A stretch of 64,000 nt of DNA, from the NCBI GenBank assembly GCA_038049695.1, contig CP142461.1, positions 28,403,001-28,467,000 on the forward strand, given 5' to 3'. The position numbers and the translations under genes are program-made. Each line of letters starts with the position of its first letter. Position 1 is the stretch's first letter. The notes beneath the pieces are model-generated. The model had not been told where the DNA came from. It did no database searches and worked only from the letters and a program-made list of their open reading frames with translations. This document shows, piece by piece, positions 34,757 through 45,101 of this stretch. This DNA is from Cinnamomum chago. Taxonomy: Eukaryota; Streptophyta; Magnoliopsida; Laurales; Lauraceae.

Positions 34757-34767
34757 CCCCCCCCCCC

Positions 34768-35511
34768 TCAAATTGATGCGGGTGAATCAACGAGCATCAA
34801 TTTGCCAACCAAGAACTGGTGCCGAGGCCGAGGAAGTCCCTTGGTAAAAATATCGGCAATTTGAAGACTGGTAGGGACATGAGGAAGAGTGATGGTTTCA
34901 CGCACAAATGCATCACGTATGTAATGACAAGTCACTTCAATGTGCTTTGTGCGTTCATGGAAGACAGGATTTCCAGTAATCCGTATGGCACTGGTATTGT
35001 CAGCATAGAGAAGTGTGGGTCCAGATTGTGGAAATCCAAGCTCAGAAAGGAGACCCCGAAGCCAGACAATTTCAGAAGTGGCGGCCGACATCGCACGATA
35101 TTCGGCCTCTGTGGATGATTTGGAGACTTTATCTTGTTTCTTACACTTCCAAGAGATCAACGAGTCCCCTAAGAACATGCACCAACCCGTGGTAGACCGT
35201 CGACTATCTGGGCAACCAGCCCAGTCAGAATCGGAGTAAGCGATGAGAGAAGTCGAATTGCCCACAGGAAAGAACAGGCCACGAGATGGTGTATGAAGAA
35301 CATAGCGAAGAATGCGCCGCACAGCAACAAGGTGGAGATGGCGTGGTTGTGTCATGAACTGACTAACCAGATTCACCGCATATGAGATATCAGGCCAAGT
35401 GATAGTCAAATAGATCAAACTGCCAACCAAGCGGCGATACATTGTGGCATCAGGAAGAAGATCACCCGTATCTTGTGCGAGTTGAAGATTGGCCTCAACA
35501 GGAGTATCCAC
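34768..35511 (-). pseudogene. Copia 5 RNase H region
   Basis: An open minus-strand frame of 247 codons gives DTPVEANLQL, YLTITWPDISYAVNLVSQF and the RNase H core AYSDSDWAGCPDSRRSTTG (about 35246-35190). It continues with SKSSTEAEYRAMS, LYADNTSAIRI and the conserved KHIEVTCHYIRDAF. It ends RHQFLVGKLMLVDSPASI at a stop near 34768. A single stop separates it from the RT frame upstream. RNase H removes the RNA strand during reverse transcription. All acidic core residues I expect seem present. Confidence 0.9.
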
Positions 35512-35538
35512 AGGAGTTGAGTTTTGAAGACCAGCCGT

Positions 35539-37209
35539 CTAAATGAGATCCATAGCATATTTGTGCTGATCGAGGATAAGACCTTTCGCGGACTGATGAA
35601 CCTCAAGACCTAGAAAGTATGTGAGAGGCCCTAAGTCTTTCATATGAAAAGATTCATGTAAGCAAGCTTGGAGATGAGTGATCATGCCAGAATCTGTCCC
35701 AGATATGATGATATCATCCACGTACACCAAGAGGACAGTAATCCCATTTGAGGAGCAACGCAGGAACATAGAAGGATCCGAGGCACTTTGAGAGAACTGT
35801 AGATGAAGGAGAGCATCCCGAAATTTCTCAAACCAAGCGCGCGGAGCTTGCTTAAGACCATATAGAGAGCGTCGTAAGCGCGCACAGTCACCTGCCGAGA
35901 CACCCGTAACTCCTTGAGGAAGCCGCATATAGACTTCTTCCTTGAGATCGCCATGAAGGAAAGCATTCTTGACATCAAATTGATAAAGAGGCCATGAGTG
36001 GGAAGCAGCAATGGCCAGAACAGTCCGGATTGTGGTCATTTTTGCCACTGGAGCAAATGTTTCTTCATAATCGATGCCATATTCCTGTCGGTTGCCAAAT
36101 GCGACTAACCGTGCTTTATAACGATCCAACGAGCCATCGGCCTTAAGTTTGACGGAGAAAACCCATTTGCAGCCGATAGGTCTTGCAGAGGAGGGACATG
36201 GAACAATATCCCAAGTATGATTCTGCTGCAGTGCATCTAATTCTTCGTGCATAGCCTTTCGCCAACAGTCATGCTTAACCGCCTGTAAGTAAGAAGTAGG
36301 AATAGCAATGGAAGAAAGGATAGCAAGCAAGGAAGTGTGGGTGAACCCATATTTGTCTGGAGGCTTAGAGACACGAGTAGAGCGTCGAAGTGGAGGTGGA
36401 AGTGGAGATGCAGCATCAGGTAATGAAGCAGGGGCAAGATCAGGTGCCGGCGAGGGATCCGGAGGGGGAGGCAGTTGTGGAACATCTTTGTGACGACGAC
36501 GTTCATAAACAATTAGTGGAGAAGAGATTGTGTCAGAAAAAGCTGGTAGATGAGAAAATGAAGGTAAATCCGAGGAATGTGTAGAAAAAAACTGTTGATT
36601 TTCAAAAAAAGTAACATTTCGAGAAATTCGAATGCGGTTGATCACAGGATCATAGCATATATACCCCTTCTGGTGAGATGCGTAGCCAAGGAACGCACAT
36701 TTGGCGGACTGAGCAGTTAATTTGGTACGTTCAGTAGGAGGAAGATGAACAAAACACACACATCCAAAGATGCGCATGTGAGTATAAGTAGGATCCTTAT
36801 GAAAGAGACGAAAGTATGGTGTGTGATTGTGGAGGCGAGAGGATGGTAAGCGATTGATTAAGTGAACCGCAGTGGCTAAAGCTTCGGGCCAAAATCTCGC
36901 GGGAACTGATGATTCTAAGAGAAGAGAACGAACAGTATCGAGAAGATGTCTGTTTTTTCGTTCTGCAACTCCGTTCTGTTGAGGAGTATAAAGGCACGAT
37001 CGCTGTGATAAAATCTCGTGTTGTTGCAAAAAAGTTTGAAAATGATGGGACATATATTCCCCTCCGGAATCAGATCGGAGAATTTTTATGAGTAGAAAAC
37101 TGATTTTCAACATATGCCATAAATTTTTGAAAAACATCAAAGACTTCAGATTTAGAGTGCAAGAAATATACCCATGTGAATCTACTATGATCATCAATAA
37201 AGGTGACAA
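35539..37209 (-). pseudogene. Copia 5 integrase and RT
   Basis: This 556-codon minus-strand frame holds integrase KILRSDSGGEYMSHHF and TPQQNGVAERKNRHLL (about 37075-36930), the variable linker, and RT with TWDIVPCPSSARPIGCKWVF. Further RT motifs are YGIDYEETFAPVAKMTT (about 36090-36040), YQFDVKNAFLHGDLKEE and the catalytic VYVDDIIISG (about 35725-35695). The first 40 or so residues are out of frame because of one shift near 37080 that joins it to the frame starting at 38422. Otherwise it is full length for copia pol. One frameshift and one terminal stop keep it from being a single polyprotein. Confidence 0.92.
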
Positions 37210-38422
37210 AATATTTGAAATGTGTATGAGAGATTACCGGAGTAATCCCCCAGACGTCACTATGAATAATGTCCAAGCAATTAGAAGCCATAGCAGAGTT
37301 TGAAGGAAAGGGAAGAACTTTGCCTTTTCCAAGTTTGCAAACAGAACACTCATCAGAAAAACGACTAAAAGAAGTTGCATTTTTATTAAGACTACCAGTG
37401 TTTAACATCAAAGATAACAGTTTTGAATGAGGATGGCCTAATCTATTATGCCAGAGCCTCCAAACATCTTGAGGAGAAAAACAAGAAAAAGCAGAAATCT
37501 GTTTATTCTGAGAGAAAGGCATAATAAGAGGAAACAGGCGTCCACACTTAGGCCCCTTCGCGATCACCGTCCCCGACACTGGATCCTGCACAACACAACC
37601 AGAGCGAGAAAAGGAAACATTACAATTATCATCAACAAGTTGTCCAACAGACAGAAGGTTTGTGGTGAGATGAGGAGATAGAAAGACATTTGTGAGAGGT
37701 AATGAATGAATGATATCACCAGTGGCTGTAATAGGAAGCTTTTGACCATCAGCAGTATGGACTTGCAACTTGCCATTGTATGGTTGCAGGTTAGTAAGAT
37801 GAGTGGGGGAGGAGGTCATGTGATTGGAAGCTCCAGAGTCAAGAAACCATATGGAGGAAGAGGATTGGTGGTTACCTGAAATGCCAAGTGCAGAGAAGGC
37901 ATTGATGATCATTTGTTGAATAAGCTCAGGGGTGATATGAGGAGCAGTATTGGAGGCAGTAGGTGGTGAAGGCATGACTGGTGTTGAAGGACTATCACTG
38001 GAAGTAGAAGCATCGGCAGTGTTGACATGATATGCCCGTGGAGTGCGATTCTGTGGTCGCCTTTTGCACTCACTAATAACATGACCATTTGATTTGCAGT
38101 AATTACAAAACTTGGTCTTACACTGTGAAGCATAGTGTCCATAACTCTTACAGCCAAAACATTGGATTTTGCTAAGATCCCTTGCAGGGGGTTGTCCTTT
38201 AGCAGTAGACGCAGGACCGTGGGAGACACTAGAGGTGTAACTAGCAATGGCAGGATATGCAACATTAGAAGAGGTTCCTGAGAACTGTTGCTTCAAAGCA
38301 TGCTGAGTAAGCTGACTTTGTTCCTCTCGCAAGAGTTCATGAAGGCACTCATTCAAGGATGGAGATGGTACTCTGCTCATCAGATTAGAACGAATGATCT
38401 CATATTCGGATCTCAATTTCAT
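37070..38422 (-). pseudogene. Copia 5 gag C-terminus, protease and integrase N-terminus
   Basis: A 450-codon minus-strand frame gives LMSRVPSPSLNECLHELL and a zinc knuckle CFGCKSYGHYASQC (about 38162-38120), then CNYCKSNGHVISEC. The protease site is WFLDSGASNHMTSS (about 37850-37808). The pre-integrase LWHNRLGHPHSK (about 37456) and CSVCKLGKGK follow, then integrase with YFVTFIDDHSRFTWVYFLHS (about 37220-37160). It is open to the frameshift near 37080. Zinc knuckles bind element RNA; the protease cuts the polyprotein. Confidence 0.92.
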
Positions 38423-38872
38423 GAGAAACTGATCTCTATGAGAAGTTGTCTGTAATTGTTGTATTTCAGAAAGAGCTGCCTCAGAGACATGGAGGTATTT
38501 GATTTCATCATATTCTGCCCACAGATTAAGAAAACCCGTATAATAGTCCTGGATGGAAGAGGTGCCTTGGGAATACTGAGCAATCTCCAGTTCAAGTTGG
38601 TATTGTCAGGCAGAATTCCCTTGGTGATATACTAGTTTCAGATATTCCCACATCTCCTTGGATGTCTTGTACGGTTTGAGGTTCAGGATATATTGTGGTT
38701 CAACAGAATCAAGAATCCATGTTTTTATCTTGGCATCCTTGGTATTCCAAGAAAGAATTTTTTTCTCATCCTCCTTAGGTCGTGGATCCCATCCTGCAAC
38801 GAGTCCCCACATCTCCTTTCCTTCAAGATATACTTGCAATTGATAGGACGAGGAAGTATAATTTTTTTCCAT
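38423..38872 (-). pseudogene. Copia 5 gag N-terminus
   Basis: Starts at the ATG of MEKNYTSSSYQLQVYLEG (38872) and shows WGLVAGWDPRPKEDEKKI, ILNLKPYKTSKEMWEYLKLV and, after a stop at about 38605, the continuing SSIQDYYTGFLNLWAEYDE. This resembles the gag of copia 3 (24211). One stop breaks it. It may instead read from a slightly upstream start, but no ATG upstream fits better. Confidence 0.85.
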
Positions 38873-39642
38873 TAAATTTGATCAATGTAATTTCAGATTT
38901 ATCCATGTCAGTAATCTATCAGATCCCTTAAGACAGCACACAGTAGCAATATAAGAGAGCAGATGTAGTAACAGAGGATTCCAAGTAGAACCAGAACACA
39001 GAGTGCAAAAAATTGCACTAAAAATAGCCCAGGCGACCAAAAAAATTAAAGTGATAGCCTTGCGTGGGACCCACAGAGAGATCTGAATGGTGATCAAACC
39101 AATAGCTAGAGACTAGGAGTAAATTTCCTTTCCAGCAGTACAAGTTTTATCCAGATCAGATCTCAATCAATGATTTTGTACGGTGGTGATGAAAACTATT
39201 TAAAGAAAGTGATTAATCACAAGAGGGAGCAAACCGCCTACCTCTGCTCACTGAAAATTGCTGAAAAAATCCCCAAAATAACCAGGAGGGATGGACGACC
39301 AAGGCTGGAGTGAAACGTGTGGACTGTGAGATGATCGTAGGTGGGCCACCAGTTGATCAGATGAAGAAACAGTCACGAGATGCCTTTGCAGAGCACAGAT
39401 CCTTGATCTGTGTGAAAAAATCCTCAACCAATGTCCTCAATCACCAGAGGAAACAGACGACCAGATTGGTTGCACTGTTTTGGCTTAATAATGTTGATCT
39501 AGGGTGGGCCACTTCTGATCACACCTTGATCTGACTACTTCCAATGCTTGGAAGATGAAGAAAAAATACCCAGAGAGTCTCTCAGAGACTATGACAACTT
39601 CCAATACTTGGAAGATGGAGAAGATTCACTCAAACACACATA

Positions 39643-39654
39643 GCTCTGATACCA
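39643..39654 (-). promoter_or_regulatory. Copia 5 primer-binding site
   Basis: GCTCTGATACCA on the plus strand, i.e. TGGTATCAGAGC in element orientation, directly next to the 5' LTR start at 39655. Confidence 0.93.
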
Positions 39655-39836
39655 TGTGAAAGCCAGCAAGGGAAGAAGAAGCAAGATCCTTTGTGAATTC
39701 GATCATTCCTTTGAGGGTCTCGATCTTTGATTATATAGATTAAAGTTGCTATATGTGTTACAAGAATTGAGGCAATTAGCTAAATTACAGTCATTCTATT
39801 CTATTCTAATTAGATCTCCTAATAAGGCAGGAAATA
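39655..39836 (-). repeat. Copia 5 5' LTR, outer part deleted
   Basis: The first 182 bp match the 3' LTR almost perfectly, then the match stops at GGAAATAA. The flank repeats AATTAGATCTCCT, which also occurs 21 bp earlier inside the LTR, before entering the LINE RT. Confidence 0.9.
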
Positions 39837-39907
39837 ATTAGATCTCCTCAGGAGAAAGATAGCCTCCATGGTTGATCTCCCAGGCATGAAACCAAATTGA
39901 TTATCTA

Positions 39908-40171
39908 AGGAAAATGTGAGGAATAAATCAAGGATCTAGCAGTCTCTAGGATATGTCTGTGTTTCCGTTCTGCTACATCATTGTGCTGTGGTGTGGGAGG
40001 ACATGATAATTGAGCTAGAGTCCCTTGACTAGTCAGGTAAGAACGAAATTTGTGGGACATGTATTCTTCCCCGGAGTCAAACCTGAATATTTTAATCCTC
40101 GTGTCAAATTGAGTGTAAACCATGGTGGAGAAAGCAGTGTAGATTGTGTACAACTCAAAACGGTTTTTCAT
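39908..40171 (-). pseudogene. Copia 4 integrase core fragment
   Basis: Minus-strand frame with KIFRFDSGEEYMSHKF (about 40096-40049), where the usual RSDSGGEY is altered, and TPQHNDVAERKHRHILETAR. It is cut at 39908 after SLIYSSHFP by the RTE LINE; the domain resumes at 33505 with VPLQFW. Confidence 0.88.
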
Positions 40172-41878
40172 TAAATAAAATCATGTATACCTAGTGAAAT
40201 CATCAGTAAACAACACATAATAAACGAAACCACCTTTCGTTGGCTGAGAGGCAAGTCCCCACACATCAAAATGCACCAAAGCAAAAGGAGCATTAATAGA
40301 AGTGCTTTTATTATAAGGGAATGCATGTTGTTTACCAAATTGGCAACCAAAACAAGTAGAAATGTCTCTGATACATAAATGTTTTCAAATACACCACTAG
40401 TAAATAAAAACTTCATTTTATTTAAAGATAAATGTCCTAAACGAGAGTGCCAAAGGGCAAAGGGAGATGTAGATGAAACGAGTGCGGCAGGGGATACGCT
40501 AGATGATGGAAGATGCAGCAAGTGGAGATAGTAAAGTCCTCCTGACCTAAGGCCGGTCCCAATCTGTCTCCCAGTGCGCGGATCCTGCACTGAACAGCCA
40601 GTCGAAGAAAATGAAACAAGAAATCCAGAAGAAATCAATTGACTAACCGAGATTAAGTTGATAGACAGGTGAGGAACACACAAAACATTAGTGAGAGAGC
40701 AACTTATTTGAAACAGAGCCAATAAGGGAGACTGGTAGAGGAGTGGCATCAGCTGTATGGATGGTGAGAGAGCTAGCAGAGGTATAACAATTATGAAGTT
40801 TGGAAACATCATTTGTCATATGATAGGATGCACCAGAATCAAAAATCCATGTAGTCTCGAGTACCTTACGGACCAGAAATGGTCATGGCAAAACCAGAGG
40901 CTGAGGGTGTAGGGGCTATCTGAGAAGCAGAACCAGTGGAGAAAGCCAGAAATAACTGTTGCATGCACTCATCAACCATAGCCTGAATCTGAGATGCAAG
41001 ATCCATTTATGGAGGCACAAAACTATCATCTTCAGCAACATTGGCTGCATAGGGTCACTGTGGATAAAACTGCATGGGACCACGATTGGGCTGCTGACCA
41101 GAGTGTTCGTTCTTATTGTTTGGCCTTTGAGGTCTGGTTGGTCAGTCCCGTTTCCAGGGTCCTTTTTTCTTATAATAATTGCAAAAGTCATTGGTGCCAA
41201 ATGGAAATGAGCGATCATTCTGTGGAGTACTAACATTTGCCGACAGTACATGTGTGGGGTCCACATGTTTCTTTCTTGTAAGAGAAAGCTGAGTTTGTTC
41301 TTCTGCCAGAAGTTCTGAGAGTGCCGTATCCACAAAAGGCAGTGATGACCGATGTAATAATTGACCGCGAACATGTTCAAAATCAGGGCAGAGGGCCATA
41401 AGAAACTAAATCAAGCGAGTCTGCTGCCTATAGACTTAAAAGGTATGAGCATCATCAGTTGTTTTAAAAGTGGGTTCCATTAGAGCTAGTTGATCCCATA
41501 AGGCAGTCATTTTGATGAAGAAATCATGAATGGAGTCATTTCCTTGGTTTGCATTTTTAATGTCCCATTCTAATTGAGACCTTCGAGCAGCATTAGGCTG
41601 AGTATATAATCGTGCTAAATAATCCCAAGCATCCTTAGGATAGTTGAATTTAGCCAATCAATTTCCAATAGATAGATTGACTGAATTGGCAATCCAAGAA
41701 ATGAAGCTTTCCATTCCTCAAACTTAGCATCCTTACTATCTGGTGTAGGGATCTGCTGAGCAACATATTTCCACAATTTTTTACCTTTCAGGAAATTTTG
41801 CATGAGATGGGATCAATATGGATAATTTGTGCCATCAAGTATAACAGTAATACCCGATACAATTCGATCAGAAGACAT
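40171..41878 (-). pseudogene. Copia 4 gag, protease and pre-integrase
   Basis: Gag starts near the ATG at 41878-41876 and contains LMQNFLKGKKLWKYV (about 41806-41762), DAWDYLARLYTQPNAARRSQ and LLHRSSLPFVDTALSELLAEEQ (about 41360). The zinc knuckle is degenerate (CNYYKKKGPWKRD, about 41186). The protease site is IFDSGASYHMTND (about 40846-40808), followed by LSINLISVSQLI and ALWHSRLGHLSLNK (about 40458). Several frameshifts and stops separate these parts. Confidence 0.85.
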
Positions 41879-42502
41879 TGGAACAAAACAATTGGCTCAC
41901 AAATGGAAAATAGGAGATATCCAGCCCCAAAAGCTAAGTCAGATTTGAAATCCAGCCACAACAACTATCCAGATCTGAAAATCTCCAATACAGGAGGTCC
42001 AGTTGACTTGAATCTGAGCACAGATGAGTGCTATGGGCCCCACTGAGTGATCAAATGACATATCACAGCTACAGGAAGCAATCTAACTGAAAAAAAGCCA
42101 CAAAATGGTCCAGGCGACCTTGATTCTAGCCACAGATATGATCTGTGGGCCCCAATGGATGATCAGGGGAATGATCAGATCACAGTGTGATCTCTGCCTC
42201 AAAAATCCGAAACTCCTCTAAGTGGAAGTTTGATGAAAGCTTGAGAAACCAGAAATCTAAACGGTCTTGATGAACACTGTTTGCTCAAATGAGAGAAGTA
42301 CAAATCAGAGAGATTGGCCTACCTCAGACGAAGAAAAATCTGGAAAAAATGTGTAGAATTCCCAGGTTAAATGGACGACCAGTATGGGGAGGTTTTCTGA
42401 TGCAGAGTGATCAACAGGTGGGCCACCTTTGATCACAGCAGGTTGCAGGCTTGATCCCAGACGAACAGGACTGTCTCTTATGCTTGAATGGACCGATGAT
42501 CA

Positions 42503-42516
42503 GGGCTCTGATACCA
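42503..42516 (-). promoter_or_regulatory. Copia 4 primer-binding site
   Basis: GGGCTCTGATACCA on the plus strand, i.e. TGGTATCAGAGCCC in element orientation, adjacent to the 5' LTR. Confidence 0.93.
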
Positions 42517-42805
42517 TGTTAGAGATCCTTGAACCAATGCAGAAGCATACAATAGATCTCACAGAAGTATACAAGAGAGACGAATTGCAAGAGAATTTTC
42601 TGTATTCACTGTATTGACGAAGGATACATTTATAACATTGTCGCCTAGATTAGTGGATCTGATTAGAGATCTGATTACATGATTACAGGCATAACTAAGG
42701 AAACTAATATCTATCTAATCTATTGACAACTCATACATGGGCAGACCCAATACATGGGTTGCTAACCCATTAGGTCAAGCTGACCTGTTGGACTATTTCT
42801 TTACA
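42517..42805 (-). repeat. Copia 4 5' LTR
   Basis: A 289-bp LTR that aligns along its whole length with 31073-31360. TAAAC follows as the target duplication. Confidence 0.95.
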
Positions 42806-42810
42806 TAAAC

Positions 42811-43297
42811 ATCATCTCTCAAACTCTTGTTAATCGCTTCAAGCTGAAGCTTTACAAGCAGAATCGTCCCAACTTAGTCAAATGGCTAATGAAAGATGAT
42901 GAAGTGCTGATGTAACATACATGCCAAGGCAACATATACACATTCATGCACAGTGGAAAGCAAGTCCCACTCCATCCAAAGAAGCCAGGGTTGCCAAAGA
43001 AGAGATCAAGAGAAAATGCAACAAAGGAAGTGCTTCACATACACCATGTCTACAAATATTTTGTTGGGTCGCCCATGGATGTATGACAAAAATGTCACCC
43101 ATGGTATGCAGGACAACACATACACATTCATGCACAGTGGAAAGCAAGTCACACTCCATTCAAAGAAGTCAGTGCTGCCGAAGAAGAGATCAAGAGAAAA
43201 CGTAACAAAGGAAGTGCTTCACTTACACCATGTCTACAGAGGCAACATGAAGAAGACCCGAGTTCAAGGTCGAACTCTCCTTTCAACCTAGGGGGAA
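42811..43297 (+). pseudogene. Gypsy protease end and 3' terminal region
   Basis: The first codons continue the protease frame left at 31072 (ISQTLVNRFKLKLYKQNRP). LGRPWMYDKNVTHGMQDN (about 43058-43110) is the typical end of the Gypsy protease. A 184-bp direct duplication follows. Instead of RT, RNase H and integrase, the sequence jumps to a tail with GTCGAACTCTCC and a polypurine stretch CTAGGGGGAA (43288-43297). The pol core is therefore deleted. Confidence 0.8.
42930..43245 (+). repeat. 184-bp direct repeat in the Gypsy remnant
   Basis: ACACATTCATGCACAGTGGA at 42938 recurs at 43122, and the match continues through AGAAGAGATCAAGAGAAAA, a period of 184 bp with scattered differences. The repeat duplicates the protease C-terminal part. 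Confidence 0.9.
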
Positions 43298-43601
43298 TGA
43301 TGCAGAACGAATGACCCAAGTGTGAGGCCCAGCAAAGAATTTAAGGAATTATTTTTAAATTGCTTGTTAATTAAGATATTTCTAATTTAATCTCTTTCCT
43401 AGTTGATCAGGTTTCTTAGCCATCAATTTTATTTGTTATCTACATTACATTGTAGAGATGAGAATTTCGGAATTGATTATTGGAACAAAATTTATCGTGG
43501 GTTTCTATGCCTCGGAGGTGCATCCTCATATTGAAGTCTCTCTAAAGACATGTTGAAGTGTCTACAGACAAGTACTTCGACACCACCATCGTGTTTCAAC
43601 A
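43298..43601 (+). repeat. Gypsy 3' LTR (candidate)
   Basis: Starts TGATGCAGAACGAATG after a polypurine stretch and ends GTGTTTCAACA, where copia 2 integrase DNA resumes. No second LTR copy is available to confirm it. About 304 bp. Confidence 0.6.
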
Positions 43602-43619
43602 CTTCCACACAAGCCCTAA

Positions 43620-44785
43620 CCTATGGCCTACATCACTTTTCCATGTCATAAAGACATCACCACTGATTGCATCGACTTAGTGCACAAGGATGTTTGGAGG
43701 ATTGCACTCACCATCAGTCATTGCCATCATAAGTATTTTGTCATATTCATAGATAATTATAGTAGATTTAATTGGGTTTATTTCTTGCATGCTAAATCTG
43801 AAGTTTTTGATGCCTTCAAAAATTTCTTGCATCGATCGAAAATCAATTTCCTAAGAAAATCAAAATTCCGCGCTTCGACTCGGGGGGCATATGTTGCAAA
43901 ACCTTTCCATAAAATTTTATGGTCTATAGCCATCATTTCTTAAAGATTTTGTCCTTACACAAAATATAGTATCCAAAATGAAAATCTTCTTGATGTTGTT
44001 TGAATTCTGCTTCTAAAGCCCTTTGTTATAATAAACTTAAGGGTCAAAGCCCTCTCGACTAATGTGTATCTCTTTAACCTTCTCCCATCACCAGTAAGTT
44101 TACTTCCATTTTTATGGATCTCATCCTTGATCCTCCAATAACCATCTCCATAATTTTAGTTGCTTGTGCTTTGTCCATCTTCCACCTCATGAAAGGAATA
44201 AACTTTTTGACTAGTCCATGCAATGTGCTTTCCTAGGATATGCTACAAATCAGAAAAGCTTTGTGTTATCATCCAACCGTTCATTGCATACAAATTTCTC
44301 AAAACGTGGTGTTTTCTGAAAATCGGCATTTTTTTTAATTACTCATCTAGCATCGCCTATGCCTCAAAACATTTCTTTCCCTCTGGGCTGGTGTATAGAA
44401 GCCGGAATCCTCAAGAAAATCTTGTAAGTAGGCCACCTCTCATTGCGCCTAACCTGGCGCCTAATCCAGACCCTACATTTCTTTAAAGATCCACTTGCCT
44501 CTTGTCTCACTTAGATCGTTATGACTTTTCACATTCCTCACCACTTGCCTTGTTATCTTCCATTTCTATGTATGACAACTATTCCCAGGTTGAGAAAGCA
44601 ATACACGATGAACTTGATGCACTGCAGCATAACCAAACATGGGATGTCCCATGCCCCTCATATCAAACCCATTGCGTGCAAATGGATTTACTCGGTCAAG
44701 CTCAATCAAGTCAAATGGATCTTTCGAATGATAATAAAGCTCATCTTGTAGCTTTAGGCAATTGACAAGAGCCGTTATTGACTAT
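43620..44785 (+). pseudogene. Copia 2 integrase and RT N-terminal fragment
   Basis: Shows DCIDLVHKDVWRIALTIS and YFVIFIDNYSRFNWVYFLHA (about 43669-43795), a broken SDSGGEY region near 43870, then a linker. The RT start is ELDALQHNQTWDV (about 44611) and IACKWIYSVKLN in a shifted frame, up to HLVALGN (44745-44765). Frameshifts and stops are frequent. RT motifs beyond this and the 3' LTR are absent. Confidence 0.78.
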
Positions 44786-45101
44786 GATGTATTAATACAA
44801 GAGCAAACCAAAACAAAGATAATTTTCCAAATAAAAAAAATTCTGCCAAACATTACATTCGAGTCCCATTCTTATAGAACTAGACCCACGATCGAAAAGT
44901 AGGTCAATCCCCAATGGGATTGATCGAATCCAAAGATTGATTCAAGCACTAGGGTACGCTCAAGATAAGGGAAAACACCATAATTGAAGAGAAAACTTAG
45001 AACACATATTTTAATTGATAAAAAGCATGAACTAGTTTGAGGTAGAATCATCTATTTAAAGAGAGGATTAGGGTCGATCCTCTCTCTTGCTTAGAAGTTA
45101 A
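44786..45101. other. Unassigned DNA between copia 2 and a MITE
   Basis: AT-rich non-coding DNA that continues after the MITE at 46071-46200. I could not assign it to a family. Confidence 0.4.

Larger units (their letters stand above)
34469..39836 (-). mobile_element. Copia 5: youngest and least damaged Ty1/copia element
   Basis: Minus-strand element with a complete 3' LTR (34469-34756), a 5' LTR cut short (39655-39836), primer site (39643-39654), and nearly open gag-protease and integrase-RT-RNase H frames. Over the shared part the LTRs differ only by one substitution and a 5-bp TATTC insertion. Lesions I see are one stop in gag (about 38605), one frameshift in integrase (about 37080) and one stop between RT and RNase H (about 35538). 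It sits in the RTE LINE just before the KDMYN codons. The outer 5' LTR and adjoining LINE sequence are deleted, so no target duplication can be seen. Confidence 0.93.
33506..39907 (-). mobile_element. RTE-type LINE on the minus strand, split by copia 5
   Basis: Minus-strand pieces of a non-LTR reverse transcriptase lie on both sides of copia 5: FGFMPGRSTMEAIFLLR (about 39894-39844), then MYNRAVTSIRTTDGETKE, GLHQGSALSPYLF and MLFADDIVLV (34461-34270). The C-terminal LLYGSECWAV and LRWMCGITRRD region lies at about 33930-33810. The 3' end on the plus strand reads AACCAAACCAAACC. Flanks AGGAACAT (33498-33505) and AGGAAAAT (39908-39915) are a 7/8 target duplication inside the copia 4 integrase. 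It is 5'-truncated; about 50-60 RT codons are also lost at the copia 5 junction. RTE assignment rests on recognition of this protein type. Confidence 0.85.
31073..42805 (-). mobile_element. Copia 4: Ty1/copia element on the minus strand, split by an RTE LINE
   Basis: LTRs at 42517-42805 (5' in element order) and 31073-31360 (3') enclose gag, protease, integrase, RT and RNase H on the minus strand. The perfect 5-bp duplication TAAAC (31068-31072 and 42806-42810) fixes its ends. The LTRs differ at about a dozen positions, roughly 4 per cent. An RTE LINE (33506-39907), itself carrying copia 5, splits the integrase. The element lies in the same orientation as MED23. It is broken by several stops and shifts. 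Confidence 0.95.
22600..43601 (+). mobile_element. Gypsy (Ty3) element, split by copia 3 and copia 4
   Basis: Three plus-strand pieces are colinear: gag (22644-23268), gag zinc knuckle and start of protease (30510-31072), protease end and 3' end (42811-43297), then a 3' LTR (43298-43601). The reading frame of the protease region resumes directly across the copia 4 duplication. RT, RNase H and integrase are missing between the protease and the 3' end, so this is an internally deleted copy. The 5' LTR was not found. The sequence style around the protease and the C-terminal tail looks chromovirus-like, which is inference. Confidence 0.75.
16251..44785 (+). mobile_element. Copia 2: decayed copia shell split by several later insertions
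   Basis: Colinear pieces of one Ty1/copia element lie in order on the plus strand: LTR end and primer site (16251-16373), gag N-terminus (about 18885-19265), gag C-terminus and protease (about 21745-22510), then integrase and RT N-terminus (about 43620-44785). The gaps hold a solo LTR, a Gypsy-type LTR with a LINE tail, and a Gypsy element with everything inside it. That each piece ends where the next resumes in domain order is the argument for one ancestral copy. The RT end, RNase H and 3' LTR are missing. Two similar copies lying side by side is possible but less simple. Confidence 0.65.
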
